This document shows positions 20,186 to 31,290 of a stretch of 35,451 bases of DNA, piece after piece. The notes under the pieces were generated by a model. It searched no databases. It saw only the letters and a list, made by a program, of their open reading frames with translations, and was not told where the DNA came from. Each line of letters opens with the position of its first letter. Position 1 is the stretch's first letter. A program made the translations under genes and the position numbers. Source of the DNA: Chara braunii (taxonomy: Eukaryota > Streptophyta > Charophyceae > Charales > Characeae); assembly GCA_003427395.1 (NCBI GenBank), contig BFEA01000432.1, positions 295,298 through 330,748 on the forward strand, read 5' to 3'.

Positions 20186-20280
20186 TTGGAGGCGTGCGAA
20201 GGCTGGAGTGATACAGAGAAGATTAGCATGGCCCCTGCACGGGGCTGACACGCATAAACCCCGAAAGAGGGGCCAGGTTC
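20186..20280 (+). pseudogene. U6 snRNA-derived sequence, copy c
   Basis: 20210-20240 preserves the invariant core of U6: GATACAGAGAAGATTAGC, then ATGGCCCCTGCAC. This includes the ACAGAGA box that pairs with 5' splice sites and the AGC catalytic triad. CTGACACGCATAAA (20244-20257) follows as in U6. The 5' GTCC...GGAC stem-loop is missing and the 3' end is altered, so this is a pseudogene or U6-derived repeat rather than a working gene. No T-run terminator or TATA/USE promoter is at the usual distances. Confidence 0.75.
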
Positions 20281-20337
20281 GCGCACCGAGGTAGAGCGAG
20301 GCTGCAGCCGTGCGGACGGGGCGCTGTCACGGGCGAA

Positions 20338-20440
20338 GTCCTTTAGGACATTCGCGAAATTTGGGGCGATACAAGGAAGTTTTGTGCGGCCCGGCGCGAG
20401 CTGAAGCGTATAAATCGGGGGCCGGTGCTCCCTTTCAAAC
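20338..20440 (+). pseudogene. U6 snRNA-like sequence, copy d
   Basis: Retains the U6 5' stem-loop (GTCCTTTAGGACATTCG). AAATTTGGGGCGATACAAGG follows (U6: AAATTGGAACGATACAGAGA), and later AGCGTATAAATCG (U6: CACGCATAAATCG). The ACAGAGA and AGC motifs are mutated (ACAAGGA, GTG), so it cannot be a functional U6. Confidence 0.6.
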
Positions 20441-22560
20441 TAGTTTGCTCTGTTTTGCCCGGCCCGGTTTCGCAAGGTCCGAGTGCAGTGCGCTGCTGGC
20501 CATAGTGCGTTTGGATTCGGGTGACGTCAACGCAACGGGGAAGGTGTCGGGGATGGCGGAAAGTGGGGCAGGGCGCAGCGAGGAGTGACGAGCTCACTCA
20601 GTTCGTGGTTGTTTTGAGCGAGGGAGGAGGCAATCCCGGGGTTTTAGCCCCGGGCGAGTGTAATGGCGAGGTTAGATTCGGCGGTAAGTTGGTAGAAAAG
20701 GAGATTAGTAGAGGGGGCACTGCGCGGAGTGAAGGCGGAGCATGGGTAGGACAGAGAGAAGATCGGACAGTCGGCTCGTTCCTCTACGGAATCGAGTGGA
20801 CCGAGAACGGGAGCGGGGGTTCTGGGCCCTGGCGACCCCGATCCCGTGGTTAGAAGCAGCGTAGAGTTAGTAGAGTAGGTGCGGGAAGGAGAAGGCGGTA
20901 TGCGGCGATAAAAGGAGGGAGACGATGGTGAGATAGAGAAACAGGGATCTTGGTTGTTTTGCAATGGAATCAGGGAAGGGGAAAACCGATACTGAAGCTT
21001 TGAGGAGGGCAAGTTGAGGGTCCGCGGTCGGATGGGTGTGAAAACTACTGGGATAAAGGCTAGGCAGGAAAGGGTTGGTGTGCAAACGGGCCGAGGAGGA
21101 GGGGGCGTTAGGTGCAGGGATGAACCTGCCTGCGTTTAGCGACAGGTTCATTCGTCCTGGCTGGGTGCAGACAGCATGAGGAACTTGAAGGCCGCGAGCT
21201 GGAGAAATGTCAGGAGGTGGTGTACCCGGTCGTTTCCCTTTACGGTCGACTCGTTCGGCCCTTATTGCGTATAACAGTGTACCTGTCGGGTTCTAGTGAC
21301 AGATCCATTCGACCCTGCTCATCCTCGACAGTGGAGTTATGAGGCCAAGAGAGGAAGAGGGGAGGGGGATCCGCCGATGGGTCAAGCCTACTGCAGCATT
21401 GTGGGCGATTACTGGGTCTCGTACCGGCTGGCCCAGCACAGCGATTGTTAGTCGCAGTGTGGTACGACACGAACAAGCTGGAGGGCAGGCCATAGCGTCG
21501 ACTGGTGGCACTGGAATTTTGGGCTGGCAGGACTATGTGGCCCGCTGTGTGCTCGGCTGCGGTATGCGCAGCGAAGTGCCTCAGCTATACCCCTGCTGCG
21601 GCGGCGGCTGTACCTATTACGAACTGCCGCCTTGCTGACTGGTACGACTGAGCCGGGTGTCACGGATAGCCGATACAGTTGGAGCTTGGCAACTGCCTTA
21701 TGATTGTGGGGCTGCAACGGAATCAAGTAACCGGGGTGGGAAGTGAGGAAGAGGTCCGGGCGTTGAGCTGCGGTTGCCACAGCTGGGTATGACCGTTGCT
21801 GAGCGGTGGGTCATTGCTGCTAAAACAATCGGGTGACGGGGGCTGTTGCAGATGAGCTTGATCGCCGTTGCTACTGTTGGAGGTGTCGTAAGCGCGGCGA
21901 TTGTGTAAGGCCGCACGACTATGATCTCTCCTTGAAAAGGGGGGGGGCGTGGAACTAGGAGAAGGGGCAGAGCCGCAGGGGTGGGGTTGTTGCTGCGACT
22001 TTGGGAGGTTGTCAGGAGTGTCTACCCCAGCAGCTAACCGTGTTTGGCCAAGCGGCACTTGTACGGCCACCATTGCGGAGCCCTCGGGCGGATGAAGAAT
22101 CGAGGACCCTCTCAAGCGAGTCTTAGTGTTTCCCTTCTGAGCCTGAGAGTCTCCCACCTTCTCATCCTACCCCTCTTATTCTAAGTCTGGTTCTTTGGCT
22201 CTGAAAGGAAGGCGGCAGGCGGGTTTGTGGCCCGTGGTCCGCGCCAAGGCCTCTGTGGGAGGTTTGCCCCACCAATTGCGGGAGCTCTTCTGGGCTCAGG
22301 AGGAGTCCTGGAGGCAGGGAACTGAGTGGTAATTCCCTGACTCCCTCTATAAACCCCACTATAGCCCCTATCTGTACACCTTTCTATGTTTGACTGAGCG
22401 TATGGTGTGGCTCCTGTATCTTGACTTTGGGTTGACTTTCAGGACATGAGTCAGACTGAAGTAAAGAAATGAGTGTGCAATGTTCAACTTCAGACTTTGT
22501 TTGGTTGCCTGAAAGCAGATTGTGAACAAAAGGGATTGCATCTGGGGGAACATTGGGAGG
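20441..22560. other. No recognised gene
   Basis: G-rich on the plus strand. Open frames exist (for example 20521-20853 + and 21723-22157 -), but their products are compositionally biased (Gly/Arg, Ser/Pro/Gln) with no domain I recognise. A phrase GACAGGTTCATTCG at 21141 recurs as GACAGATCCATTCG at 21299. Confidence 0.3.
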
Positions 22561-22605
22561 AAGGCAGTATTGTGTGCAAACTGATTGGGTCGTCAATGCG
22601 GGGAG

Positions 22606-23343
22606 GTCCTCATAAGTTTGGGGAAGCCCAGCACTTTGTTTATTTTTGGATTGCATGGAGCCTCAGGCCGCTTTATAAGTTTAGGTGGCCTGAAGCTCTG
22701 GAGGCTGGGATGTCCCCATAAGTTTGGGGAGACCTGGTGCTGTGAATTGCATGGAGGGTCAGGACGCTCTATAAGTTTAGGTGACCTGGCTGCTCTGACT
22801 TGCAAGGGTTGGTTGTGCTTGACTTTCAGGGGTTCAGGGCGCTCTATAAGTTTAGGTACCCTGGGTCGCCTTGTTTATCTGGGAGTTATTTCTGTTTCTT
22901 TGGTTCTGAACAAGGAGGTCTGAACCGCTTTATAAGTTTAGGTGGTTCGGCCCTTCTTTTGTTTTGTTTTGAGGGAGTAATTCGGGCAGGGGATAGGCCG
23001 CTGTATAAGTTTAGGTAGCCTGGCCTACTGCCTTGCACAGACTGGGTCAGAGAGGAATGAACATGGCAGAGGATCAGACCGCTCTATAAGTTTAGGTAGT
23101 CTGACCCAATGCCTCGCACATGTTGGAACCTAATGGGTATAACATGTCTATATTATATTATTATGTTATTAAGAACAGGCTAGTCAGGCTGCTCTATAAG
23201 TTTAGGTAGTCTGGCTATAGCTTATCGCAATTGAAGAGAGTATAATTAAGAGGTATAATTGAAGGTAAGTCTGGGCAGACTGAGCAATGTTCTAAGTTGA
23301 GCGGCTCAGCCCTATGTCCACTTTGAAGATTAAGTTCAGAAAG

Positions 23344-23374
<31 letters not shown>

Positions 23375-23555
23375 GGTTATTTAAACAGTTCAGGGCGACT
23401 AGAGTGGCCTAGTCATACGCCCAAAGAAGAGAGAAGTAGTAGTGCCCTCTGTTTGTGTATACTTGGCCAAGTCAGAACGCTCTATAAGGTTAGGTATTCT
23501 GACTTTAGGCCTGGCTAAGATTGGTCGCGCTCTGTAAGTTCAGGTGGCCTGACCT
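22606..23555 (+). repeat. Array 1: hairpins with fixed loop and covarying stems
   Basis: At least ten hairpins share a 17-19 nt loop with TATAAGTTTAGGT. Their stem sequences differ but stay paired: TCAGGCC/GGCCTGA (22663-22693), CAGGG/CCCTG (22835-22863), GAACC/GGTTC (22922-22948), AGGC/GCCT (22995-23021), TCAGAC/GTCTGA (23074-23104), TAGTCAGGCT/AGTCTGGCTA (23181-23217) and GTCAGAA/TTCTGAC (23471-23503). Shorter-loop variants include CCCC-ATAAGTTT-GGGG (22714-22729). A diverged one is CTGAGC/GCTCAG (23280-23309). Spacing is irregular, about 50-110 bp. No known RNA family is recognised. Confidence 0.85.
23344..23371. repeat. (TA)n microsatellite
   Basis: A pure (TA)n run within the hairpin array. 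Confidence 0.95.
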
Positions 23556-23839
23556 ATGCCTTACGTAAGTTGGGTACAGAAGGGTAACTCACAGAGGAAG
23601 CATGAACTATTGCTTCCTAAAACATCTTGGGGTTGGTGAGAGTACTTACCTTTGTGGTTTGGCCTGCATGTGGCTGAGTGAGATTACTACTTGTTTTGGA
23701 TTTCGGGTTGACAGGTAGTTGCTTTAGAGGTTCGCCACGTGCTAGAGCGATAGGAGTTAGGTCAATTCCTGCGTTTTCTGGGCTGATTTTGTTTTACTTA
23801 GGTGTAGTCTTGCATTATTGAGGTTCGCTGTTATACTTG

Positions 23840-24430
23840 GACTTGTATAAATTTTGGTAAGCCACTTTCTCCACGGGAAGCGCTGCCGAAATTTCTGCAA
23901 ATCCAAGGAGTTAGTCAAATTTTGACCTGTCAAAGTTCAGCTTGTCATTTCATTATATCTGACTTAGTAAAAATCTGAAAAGTCTCCCTTTCTAAAGGGA
24001 GTGCTGCCCAAATTTTCGCTAATTCAGGAAGTTAGACAAAATTGGGCTTTGGGAAGTCAAAGTTAGTGTTAGGTTTTAAACTTAGCCTTGTACAAATTTT
24101 GGGAGAGCACTTTTCTAGGGGGAGTGCTGCCGAAATTTCTGCAAAACTAAGGAGTTAGTCAGACTTTGTTTAAGTTGAACTCAAGGTTGGAGGATGAATT
24201 CAGATTTGACTTGGTATAAATCTGGGAAATCCCCAATTCTAAAGGAGATGCTGCCCAAATTTCTACTAAGTCAAGGAGTTAGACAAGATTTGACTTTCCA
24301 GAGTTATAGACTACCCCTGCTTTTGATATTTGGTTTGTATAAATTCTGAAAAGACACTTTTCCTACGGGAAGCGCTGTCGAAATTTTCCTGAATTAGAAG
24401 AGTTAGATTATATTTTAACAGCTGGCGATT
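23840..24430 (+). repeat. Array 2: five structured tandem units of about 123 bp
   Basis: Units start near 23849, 23969, 24094, 24218 and 24341. Each has an outer stem, for example AAATTTTGG/CCGAAATTT (23849-23857 with 23886-23894), AAATCTGGG/CCCAAATTT in unit 4 and AAATTCTGA/TCGAAATTT in unit 5. An inner hairpin varies but stays paired in most units: CTCCCTTT/AAAGGGAG in unit 2 and GCACTTTTC with GGGGAGTGC in unit 3. A GAGTTAG box follows each. The lead TTGTATAAATTTTGGTAAG resembles the array 1 loop TATAAGTTTAGGTAG, so the arrays look related. Function unknown. Confidence 0.8.
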
Positions 24431-24440
24431 CTGGCAACCC

Positions 24441-25351
24441 ACCCTGAATAGGGGAGATTCTGCCATTAGTCTACCTTTGCTTGGACACTGGCTTAGGGCC
24501 AGGCTTGGACTTAGTTGGCAGGTAGCTTTGGGTGAGAATGTGCTATGGAGGTTTATCCCCCATATATTGATGATTTAGCTTGGGCATTTGACCTATCTTG
24601 TGTTACAGGTGTTGTGGGGTGTCTGACTCAAGATCAGGACTAGATTCAGCTTGATTCCTTGAGGATCATCCTCTGTTATCGCTGATAACAGGTCGGTTGC
24701 CGATTCGTCGGTCTACGACTCAATTCCAACTCATTCTCCATACCCAACCTAAAAGGCTTTAGCCCTGGTGACTTTATTGTTTGTTGAGGGTTTCGCCCGG
24801 ACTTTTATTGAATGACCATTTGACAAAGGTACTGAGTATTTAATTATGGTTGGTTGGACAGGAGATTGGGGTTTGCATGGCTAAAGCAACGGGTATGAGT
24901 GTGGGGATTGGTTGGGGTTGACTCCGTGTAGTGTGTGTTTTGTCGTTCGATTCTTGGTGTGATTGCAGGTATGTCATGTGACTCGGATTTTGGATTTGGA
25001 TTGTCTGCGATCCCATATACATATACATGGTTGTGAGGAGTCTCACTGTGCTTGTGAGAAGTGATCGTCGCAACTCTATCTCCCTTATGCGTATATGCGT
25101 GGGTATACTTGTGATGAATATTCGAGAGGCCTGAGAGACCCATGCTAAAAACATGTTTAAAGGTTGAGATTGAGGGGCAAAGGGAAAACCCTCCCTCCTA
25201 CCTATTTGCGCCTTGGGGTTTTCTTAGTCGGACGTTGGTCCTGGACCGAGATTCAAGGTCCTTGTCCAGGACATCCCGAGCCCTAGACTCTTCAGGGGAA
25301 AAGTTTTCCCTCGCACAGAGCCTATTTTCGTTGGCCGACGAGACACCCCAC
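24441..25351. other. No gene; short perfect hairpin
   Basis: CTGTTATC (24673-24680) and GATAACAG (24684-24691) form an 8-bp hairpin with a 3-nt loop. Frames lack recognisable domains. Confidence 0.4.
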
Positions 25352-26200
25352 CTTGAAGGCGGAAATGTCGTGAGGGCCGAACAGCGTGTTCTTCAGCCAT
25401 TCAATATCGTGAGGGGTGACCCCTCGCGATATGTTCCTTCAGCCATTCAATATCGTGCAGGCCGGAGCCGCGACTACTACATACGATTGGCATCGGTGGT
25501 CGATATAGAATTGGTCTGCGGCCGCGCGACTTTATGTTAGAGTCTTGCGCGCGACGTTTCGCCGCCCCAGCGTCTAAAGGTTATGGGATCGCCGGCCTCG
25601 CACGTAGGCGCAATACTTGGGATTATTGTTGGCCGCTGGCATCACCCGAAGAAGAGAGGGTACCCCAAGGCCGCGATCTCTGCTGAAGTAAGGGGGTCGT
25701 CGCCCTACCCTTCCCCTTTCTTTTTTTTGTGTGTGTATTTTGTTTGCTTTTTAGGGATTATCATGGTTGGACGTTGTAGTCCGTGGCAGCCGTCAAAGTT
25801 AAACCCCTTGACTTTCGCCTAGGCCTGGAGTAGGACTCACCCCAGGGCCGCAAGAAACGACTGCCACCACAGGCGCGGACCTGTGTACCACCCGCTCTGC
25901 ATAAGATGCAAAAGAGGGTGTGTGGTCTTCAACCACACATGGCGGTCGTCTGGCGTCAAGAGATTAACCCTCAAGGCGCGTGTCAGCCGACACGTGAGTG
26001 TCGAACGCGACCCCTGAGATTAACGAGGGCCGCGCGAGTGTGGGTACCACATAGTACGCCATCATCGCGACTGCTTACGCACATTTGCATCACGAGTCGA
26101 TGCGAGATAGCCCTCCGTCCGCGCGGTCTTATATCGAGTTTTGCGCACGACGCCTATCCGACTTCCGCATCTAAGAGTTATGGGATTGGTTACTAAGGGA
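25352..26200 (+). mobile_element. Possible LTR-retroelement debris
   Basis: A purine-rich tract GAAGGCGGAAA is followed at once by TGTCGTGAGG (25366), as at a polypurine tract/3' LTR junction. A hairpin at 25404-25432 pairs ATATCG, GAGGGG with CCCCTC, CGATAT. TTCAGCCATTCAATATCGTG occurs twice (about 25392 and 25438). 25468-25590 aligns at low identity with 26067-26187 (both with TTGCGC(G/A)CGACG and GTTATGGGAT). No matching LTR ends or pol domains were found, so the assignment is tentative. Confidence 0.3.
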
Positions 26201-27540
26201 CTAGGAGTGTTGTCGCGTTGTTTGGTGTGTGTGTGTGTTTTATATTTTTGTGTTCATTAAGTGGTGTGCGCGTGGTGTGTGGGATGCGTCCTAGTCGACC
26301 GGCAACGAGTCGCACTTGGGACCTCAGCCCCCCAAGATGTTGGTTCGCGTGCGGATCAGATAGGCATATTACCGCGCGTACCCCCTATGCTACGGTGAAC
26401 GAGAAACGCCCTCGGCTGGTCCACCTCTGCGATTACAACTGATTAACTTTCGTATTGTGGACTGGTAACTCGGCGGGGATACGCCCATCGAAGGGAGGTG
26501 ACAGCTCCTATAAGGTGGAGGTAAGTTGTGCCTCGCGTAGGCCCTATCCTGTCGTAGGGGCTAGCGAGAGGTATGGCTGGCGCACTTGGCCGGAGCGGCC
26601 TAAGGAAGCTTCATTTGCGTGTTCGTGTCGAGGTTGGTCCAACTCCTGCGTGACGCGGCCGAGAGGGTCCCGCACTGCCACGCGCGGTGCCGGACGGATG
26701 CGCTCGACAACGGGCATGACTTTAGAAAGTACTGGTGGTTTAATTTTTCACAATCTTGCTACCTTCGTGGGTTGAGCAACACTTTTTCACGCTACCTTAA
26801 AGCCTTTGATGCATTTCACTCTCTAGTGGTCATTTCTTTAAAGATATATCGAGATTATTCAAGTTACCGTTAGTTTTGCTAGTTGGTCTTTTGGTGTTTG
26901 CCAAATTATTGTTTTGTACCATCTCTATGTAAGAACGACGTTATTGATAGTTAGTGTTATTCCCACCAAAGATGTGTGTAAGCCTTTTTTTTTTGTCATA
27001 CGGTGTAATTTTTTTTTCATTAGCATTGTTTTATGGTTCTTTAGGGGGAGGACCTATGGTTGTCAATCCAACCTCTAAAAACTTTTTTTTATCTCTTCTT
27101 AGTGTTTTTAATTCACCACCTGTTCCTTAGGTTGAAGCAACCATTCCTGTATTATTGTTCACTTATTGACTTTTATGTCCGTTTTTTTTAATACTTACAA
27201 GTTGCATACCGACGTAAGCAACACTGTCACATTATGTGTAAACAGAAAGATTATCTATACCAGGTGAAACATGATTTTTAATATATCAAATTTCTTCATT
27301 GGTAGGTTCGTTCCTATCATTATAGTCAAATACTCCATAACTAATGCAAAGCGTACCGATGCTATTTGCCTCACAATTATTTTTAGTTGAAAAGGTGGGG
27401 AAAATATTTATTGATTATCACATTTGTGTTCACAGACCTATGAATCGTGATACCCATGTCTTGAACATTTTTCCCCACATAGACACACATATGTTAAAAA
27501 GGAAAAAGAAAAGAAAAGAGAAAACGAAAAAAAAAATGAA
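26201..27540. other. No gene recognised
   Basis: GC-rich to about 26700, then AT-rich with T-runs. Only short frames without recognisable domains. Confidence 0.35.
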
Positions 27541-27647
27541 GAGTGGGCGAGCATACTTTTGATATCGTCATCTGTGACGGTTTTTATTTTATTTTATTTC
27601 AATAATCCAAATGCCCCCAAAATTTATAGGCATGTACCTTATATTCT

Positions 27648-27695
<48 letters not shown>

Positions 27696-27800
27696 GGCCC
27701 CCAAATGATTTTTGGTGGGGGGCAAACTTTAGAAAGTTCGACCCGCTCACGTTTGAGGGGGGATGGAGACCCCCCCCTGAATGTTGGGGTGGGTAACCCT
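27541..27800 (+). mobile_element. Partial TIR element, right part
   Basis: It matches the right part of the 0.8-2.5 kb elements: GAGCATACTTTTGATATCGTCATCTGTGAC-like box, ATTTATAGGCATGTACCT, TTTTAGGCCCCCAAATGATTTTTGG, and a terminal GGGTAACCCT at 27791-27800. A run of about 40 A interrupts it at 27651-27690. The left end is not found. Confidence 0.6.
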
Positions 27801-27950
27801 ACCAAGATGAATAATTACATATTTTGGTTGGTTTTTCGCAGAATAAGACCTATTTGATCCGAAATAAGGAAGCATGCAATTGGTCAAGGCTTGGTTATTG
27901 TTATGTATGAGAGACAGAGGAGGGGATGAATTTATAGTTTTTTTATTTTT
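27801..27950. other. No feature recognised
   Basis: AT-rich, no frame or repeat supported. Confidence 0.3.
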
Positions 27951-28510
27951 GCCTTATTCTTTTTTTTTTTTACAACAAAGTTGCTAGATCTTGATTGACC
28001 AAATTCCCAAATCAGTCCATTTGCCAGATTGCATGCACAAACTTAGGGGGCTACTATTTTTAAACATACCAAGTATGCCAAGCAAATTTGTTTTTTGTTC
28101 GGAGAGATGGCCTTAAAGTTTTGTTATCATCCATGCCTATAAGAGGCCTTCGGCTTTTATAGAGTTTTTTCACGTTTAGGGAAGCCACGAATGTTATTCT
28201 TTGTTGCGATGATAATACTGTTGACAAATCTCTATAATTTATACAATAAAGTTGTTACTCCTTGACCCCCCAACGATTTTTCTTGCTAGTGGAATGCACA
28301 AACTTATATTGTATTTCTTAGTATTTATGCCTTTTTTTTTTTTTTTGAAACGAGTTTAGCCTCAAAGTTTATCATCCTCCATTTTTGTCAATGCATTGTG
28401 TTGTTTTTCCACCATTAGTGAGACCTCCAATGTTATTCTCTATTATGATGCTAATACCATTGGGTATTTTATATCATTTGCACTCTCGTTTATTCCAATT
28501 GTTTTTTCTT
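27951..28510 (+). repeat. Degenerate direct repeat of about 280 bp
   Basis: Two stretches share ordered phrases: an ATGCACAAACTTA phrase (about 28032 and 28296), AGCCTCAAAGTTT / GGCCTTAAAGTTT, CATCC(A/T)CC-type, and AATGTTATTCT(T/C)T followed by GATGATAATAC / GATGCTAATAC. Heavily diverged; origin unknown. Confidence 0.45.
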
Positions 28511-29439
28511 TTGGGAATAACGTTTTTTTTTGTCTTCGCACTACACCTAATATGGTGTAAGTCCCAAGTTGTTCACCCTGTTAACTTTTAGAAAAAAAAC
28601 CTTGGTTATTGTTCTTTCTGTCGTAAGTGTATTACTCTAGCTTCAACTTAAGAAAAAAATCATTGGCTATTGTTCTTTCTGTTTTGTTATGTTCTATCAT
28701 TGCCTGTATCTCCGAAGTTTGTGTGTGGTGGCCTAGATAATCACTAAGGTGTTCTCTTGCAATTTGCACATTGTTATAGGTTTGTTGATCTGTTGACTAT
28801 TCATTCAACTTCCTGCCCCGTTCGTCTATCTAATGCACAAAATTCAGTATACATATTTGTTATTTGTCTTTAGGTGTCTATGGTATTATAACAACATGTT
28901 GGTATAGTAATTCCACATATGTTTTTTTATGACTCTTACATGTCTGAGGGCCACGAAATGGCAGAGGTGCCAGTTCAATCTTATTCAATTGAGCTGGATA
29001 AAAAAAAGTTGCAAACACGAAGTGGTCCGTTCCACCGAGAGTCCCTTCGATGGTAGCCTAATTTACTAGAGTCTTAGGTCTACTTGTACTGTCTTGCTTT
29101 CATGTGCGTGTTTGACCAAAAAAAGTTTCACCTTATCACTCAGTGTTGCTATTTCGTCATTAAGTCATTAGACAAGGGATTTTTTGGAGTTTTCCACTTG
29201 CATCAAGTGTTCTAAAAAATCCTTCAGATACTTACCTAGAGATAGCAGTTTGATTAGGGATGTATCAAACTTGGACCTTTTTTGATGTGTTGATGAAAAG
29301 ATAAGTCTACTGTTACCACCCTATGATAAAAGAACTTACATATGCTGATGAACATTATTTCGGTTGTTACATGCACGTTTGTCATGTCCCGTGTTATAAG
29401 TTTAAGGTCAATCCTTGAGTTTGAGAGTCCTACTTCACC
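28511..29439. other. No clear gene; possible LINE remainder on minus strand
   Basis: AT-rich. The minus strand lies downstream of the LINE endonuclease remnant and may hold decayed LINE sequence, but no reverse transcriptase motif was found. Confidence 0.3.
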
Positions 29440-29960
29440 TCTTCATCTTATGCATATTGTGTTTTCTTTGACGGGCGCAACGTCATATACGCATCTTGCA
29501 GGTGGAGAGTGCCCATAAACCCTCATAGCATATCAATATCTTGGGTTATTGCATCATCGATATTGTCCTTCCGCTCCTGCTGATCTCCTATCCATCGCCA
29601 AGTCCCGAGTGCTATTAAAATCACCTACTAGGATAAACAAAATGTTTGTAGGGAGAGACTGATATAGCTTGTGAAGAAACCCAGCTCTATCCAATGGGGA
29701 AACCTAACTCTATCTAGTGGGTCATTCAGCTCATAGATGCTGGCGATGCCTATTTCTTTATTCGCTATAGACGCCCTGGGACAGATCCACCTTCCCTCTT
29801 TCTAATCAAAATCATAGGAGATGGGTGTCAATCTTGATATTGGTGGCAACCAAATAGCCACCCCCACCGAGCCGTGAGATTTGGTCGGGGTTGAAAAGGT
29901 TGTATGGGGCCACACCACTCTCCCTTTCTCTATGGTGGGGTGAATGCAGCAAATTTGTCT
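29440..29960 (-). pseudogene. LINE apurinic-type endonuclease domain, broken
   Basis: Minus-strand pieces in endonuclease order are: GSVGVAIWLPP (about 29850); a KEGRWIC segment followed by ANKEIGIASIYELND (about 29720-29790); GDFNSTRDLAMDRRSAG (about 29570-29625); and QDIDML, GTLHLQDAYMTLRP (about 29470-29545). GDFNS is the characteristic EN motif. At least three stops and several frame changes interrupt it, and the reverse transcriptase domain is absent or unrecognisable. This is a dead non-LTR retrotransposon fragment; clade (L1-like or other) cannot be set. Confidence 0.7.
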
Positions 29961-31290
29961 ATTGTATAGATGCTGCATCCGGCCATCCCCCTTGGTCCTT
30001 GTCCTTCAGTATGTCTTAGAATGCTAACTTCTTTGCCTCTGTGGCTTAAACCAGCCAATCTATCCTTAGCAGCAGCAAAGGCTTTTGAGAGGGCCAATAA
30101 GGTTGAGGAAGAGGAGGTTATTCAAATCGTTTCGGGTTGCTGCCGCCAGGGCAGTTATTAACATTAGTTTGTCAGTGTAGATGGCTCATTGTTGTTCTTT
30201 TGGTCGTTCGCATTCTCCCCACTCCGAGCTGACTTTCACTGCAGCAGTACAACAGGCCTTTTTCAAAATTTTATGTATTTAGGAGCTTCTTGACCGTCTG
30301 TACCTATCTTTTGTGACATGTGTATCTGTTGTATGACGAAATGTTGATTTGTGTATAGGATTATTCTGGATAGATTTGCTTTCATCCTGGTTCTGCTCAA
30401 GATTCTGTCGGGAGACCAATTTCCGTTGAACAGGGGTATCCGCCCTTTTGTTGTAGGCGAGGTGTTCCCTACTTGCGCCTTGGGTGGGGGCTGTCGTGGT
30501 ATACAGGTTGAAGTCATCGCTTGTGGTTACCCGTTCTCCATTACAAGGGCATATTCATCCGGGGACCCCAAATTTGCACGGACAGCCAATTTGCAGATCC
30601 GGTGGTGGTTAGCGTCACATTGCAGTACCATTCTGGATGGGACATGGTCGTGCCACTGGCAGGTTTGGGAAATTGGTGCTGTGCCTGTTGCACTGAACTA
30701 ACGGCAAAATCTATGGTGGCTTTTTTCTCTTTTTTGTTCTGCTCTTTTGATTTGGGCAGCCATGGTGGCTCACGCATTGCCGGAGAGCACACATTTCAAA
30801 ATTGACAGCGCGTCAATATGTTCCTCATATCATTCATTTTTGTGAATTAATTTGAAAAAAAAGAGCAGCTGCAGTCACCTCCTGCTGCTCAACAGGCTGC
30901 TGACAAGTGCGGCCTCAAATAAAAACGTTTGCGAATTTGCGTGCCACAGAGCGCCCAAACTTTGTGGATTCGGGCATATGGGGTCCCAGTGTGAGTATGC
31001 ACTAAGATTGCTTGCATTGTTTCTCTTTTCTTTAATTCTTCTCTCAAGTTCACCTTTCACTAGCTATCTACCACTACTACGGAGGCTTCGTTTCATGTAT
31101 TTAGGCGCCATTTCCCTTTCACTTCACTCCCTCGCCCCCCCCCTCCTCTTTGTGATAGGGGCAGATCTGGAGCGAACATGGTGGTGCAATCAGGCCTTCC
31201 ACAATTATGAGCTGTGCCCAAGTCAACCCCACTTACCTGCAGACTGTGGGTAATGTTCTTTTTTTTTTTTTTGTTGGGGGAGGGGTGTCC
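29961..31290. other. No gene recognised
   Basis: Frames at 30351-30701 (+) and 30852-31253 (+) show no recognisable domain or coding bias. A T-run lies at 31259-31272. Confidence 0.3.

Noticed and set aside
20521-20853. Gly/Arg-rich open frame of 110 codons
   Set aside because: It reflects G-rich composition, with no domain, no codon signal and competing frames on both strands.
21723-22157. Minus-strand Ser/Pro/Gln-rich frame of 144 codons
   Set aside because: Low complexity with no recognisable domain and no neighbouring exon in frame.
22670-22686. TATAAGTTTAGGT loops read as plant telomeric repeats (TTTAGGG) or TATA boxes
   Set aside because: The core is TTTAGGT within a hairpin loop, not a tandem telomeric array, and no gene follows at a consistent distance.
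23644-23656. GTACTTACCTTTG resembling the U1 snRNA 5' end
   Set aside because: A short match without any downstream U1 stem-loops or Sm site; a similar chance match occurs at 29225.
24545-24640. A short ATG frame reading EVYPPYIDDLAWAFD, with a YIDD like reverse transcriptase
   Set aside because: Only about 30 codons, no flanking reverse transcriptase motifs, and no wider homology visible.
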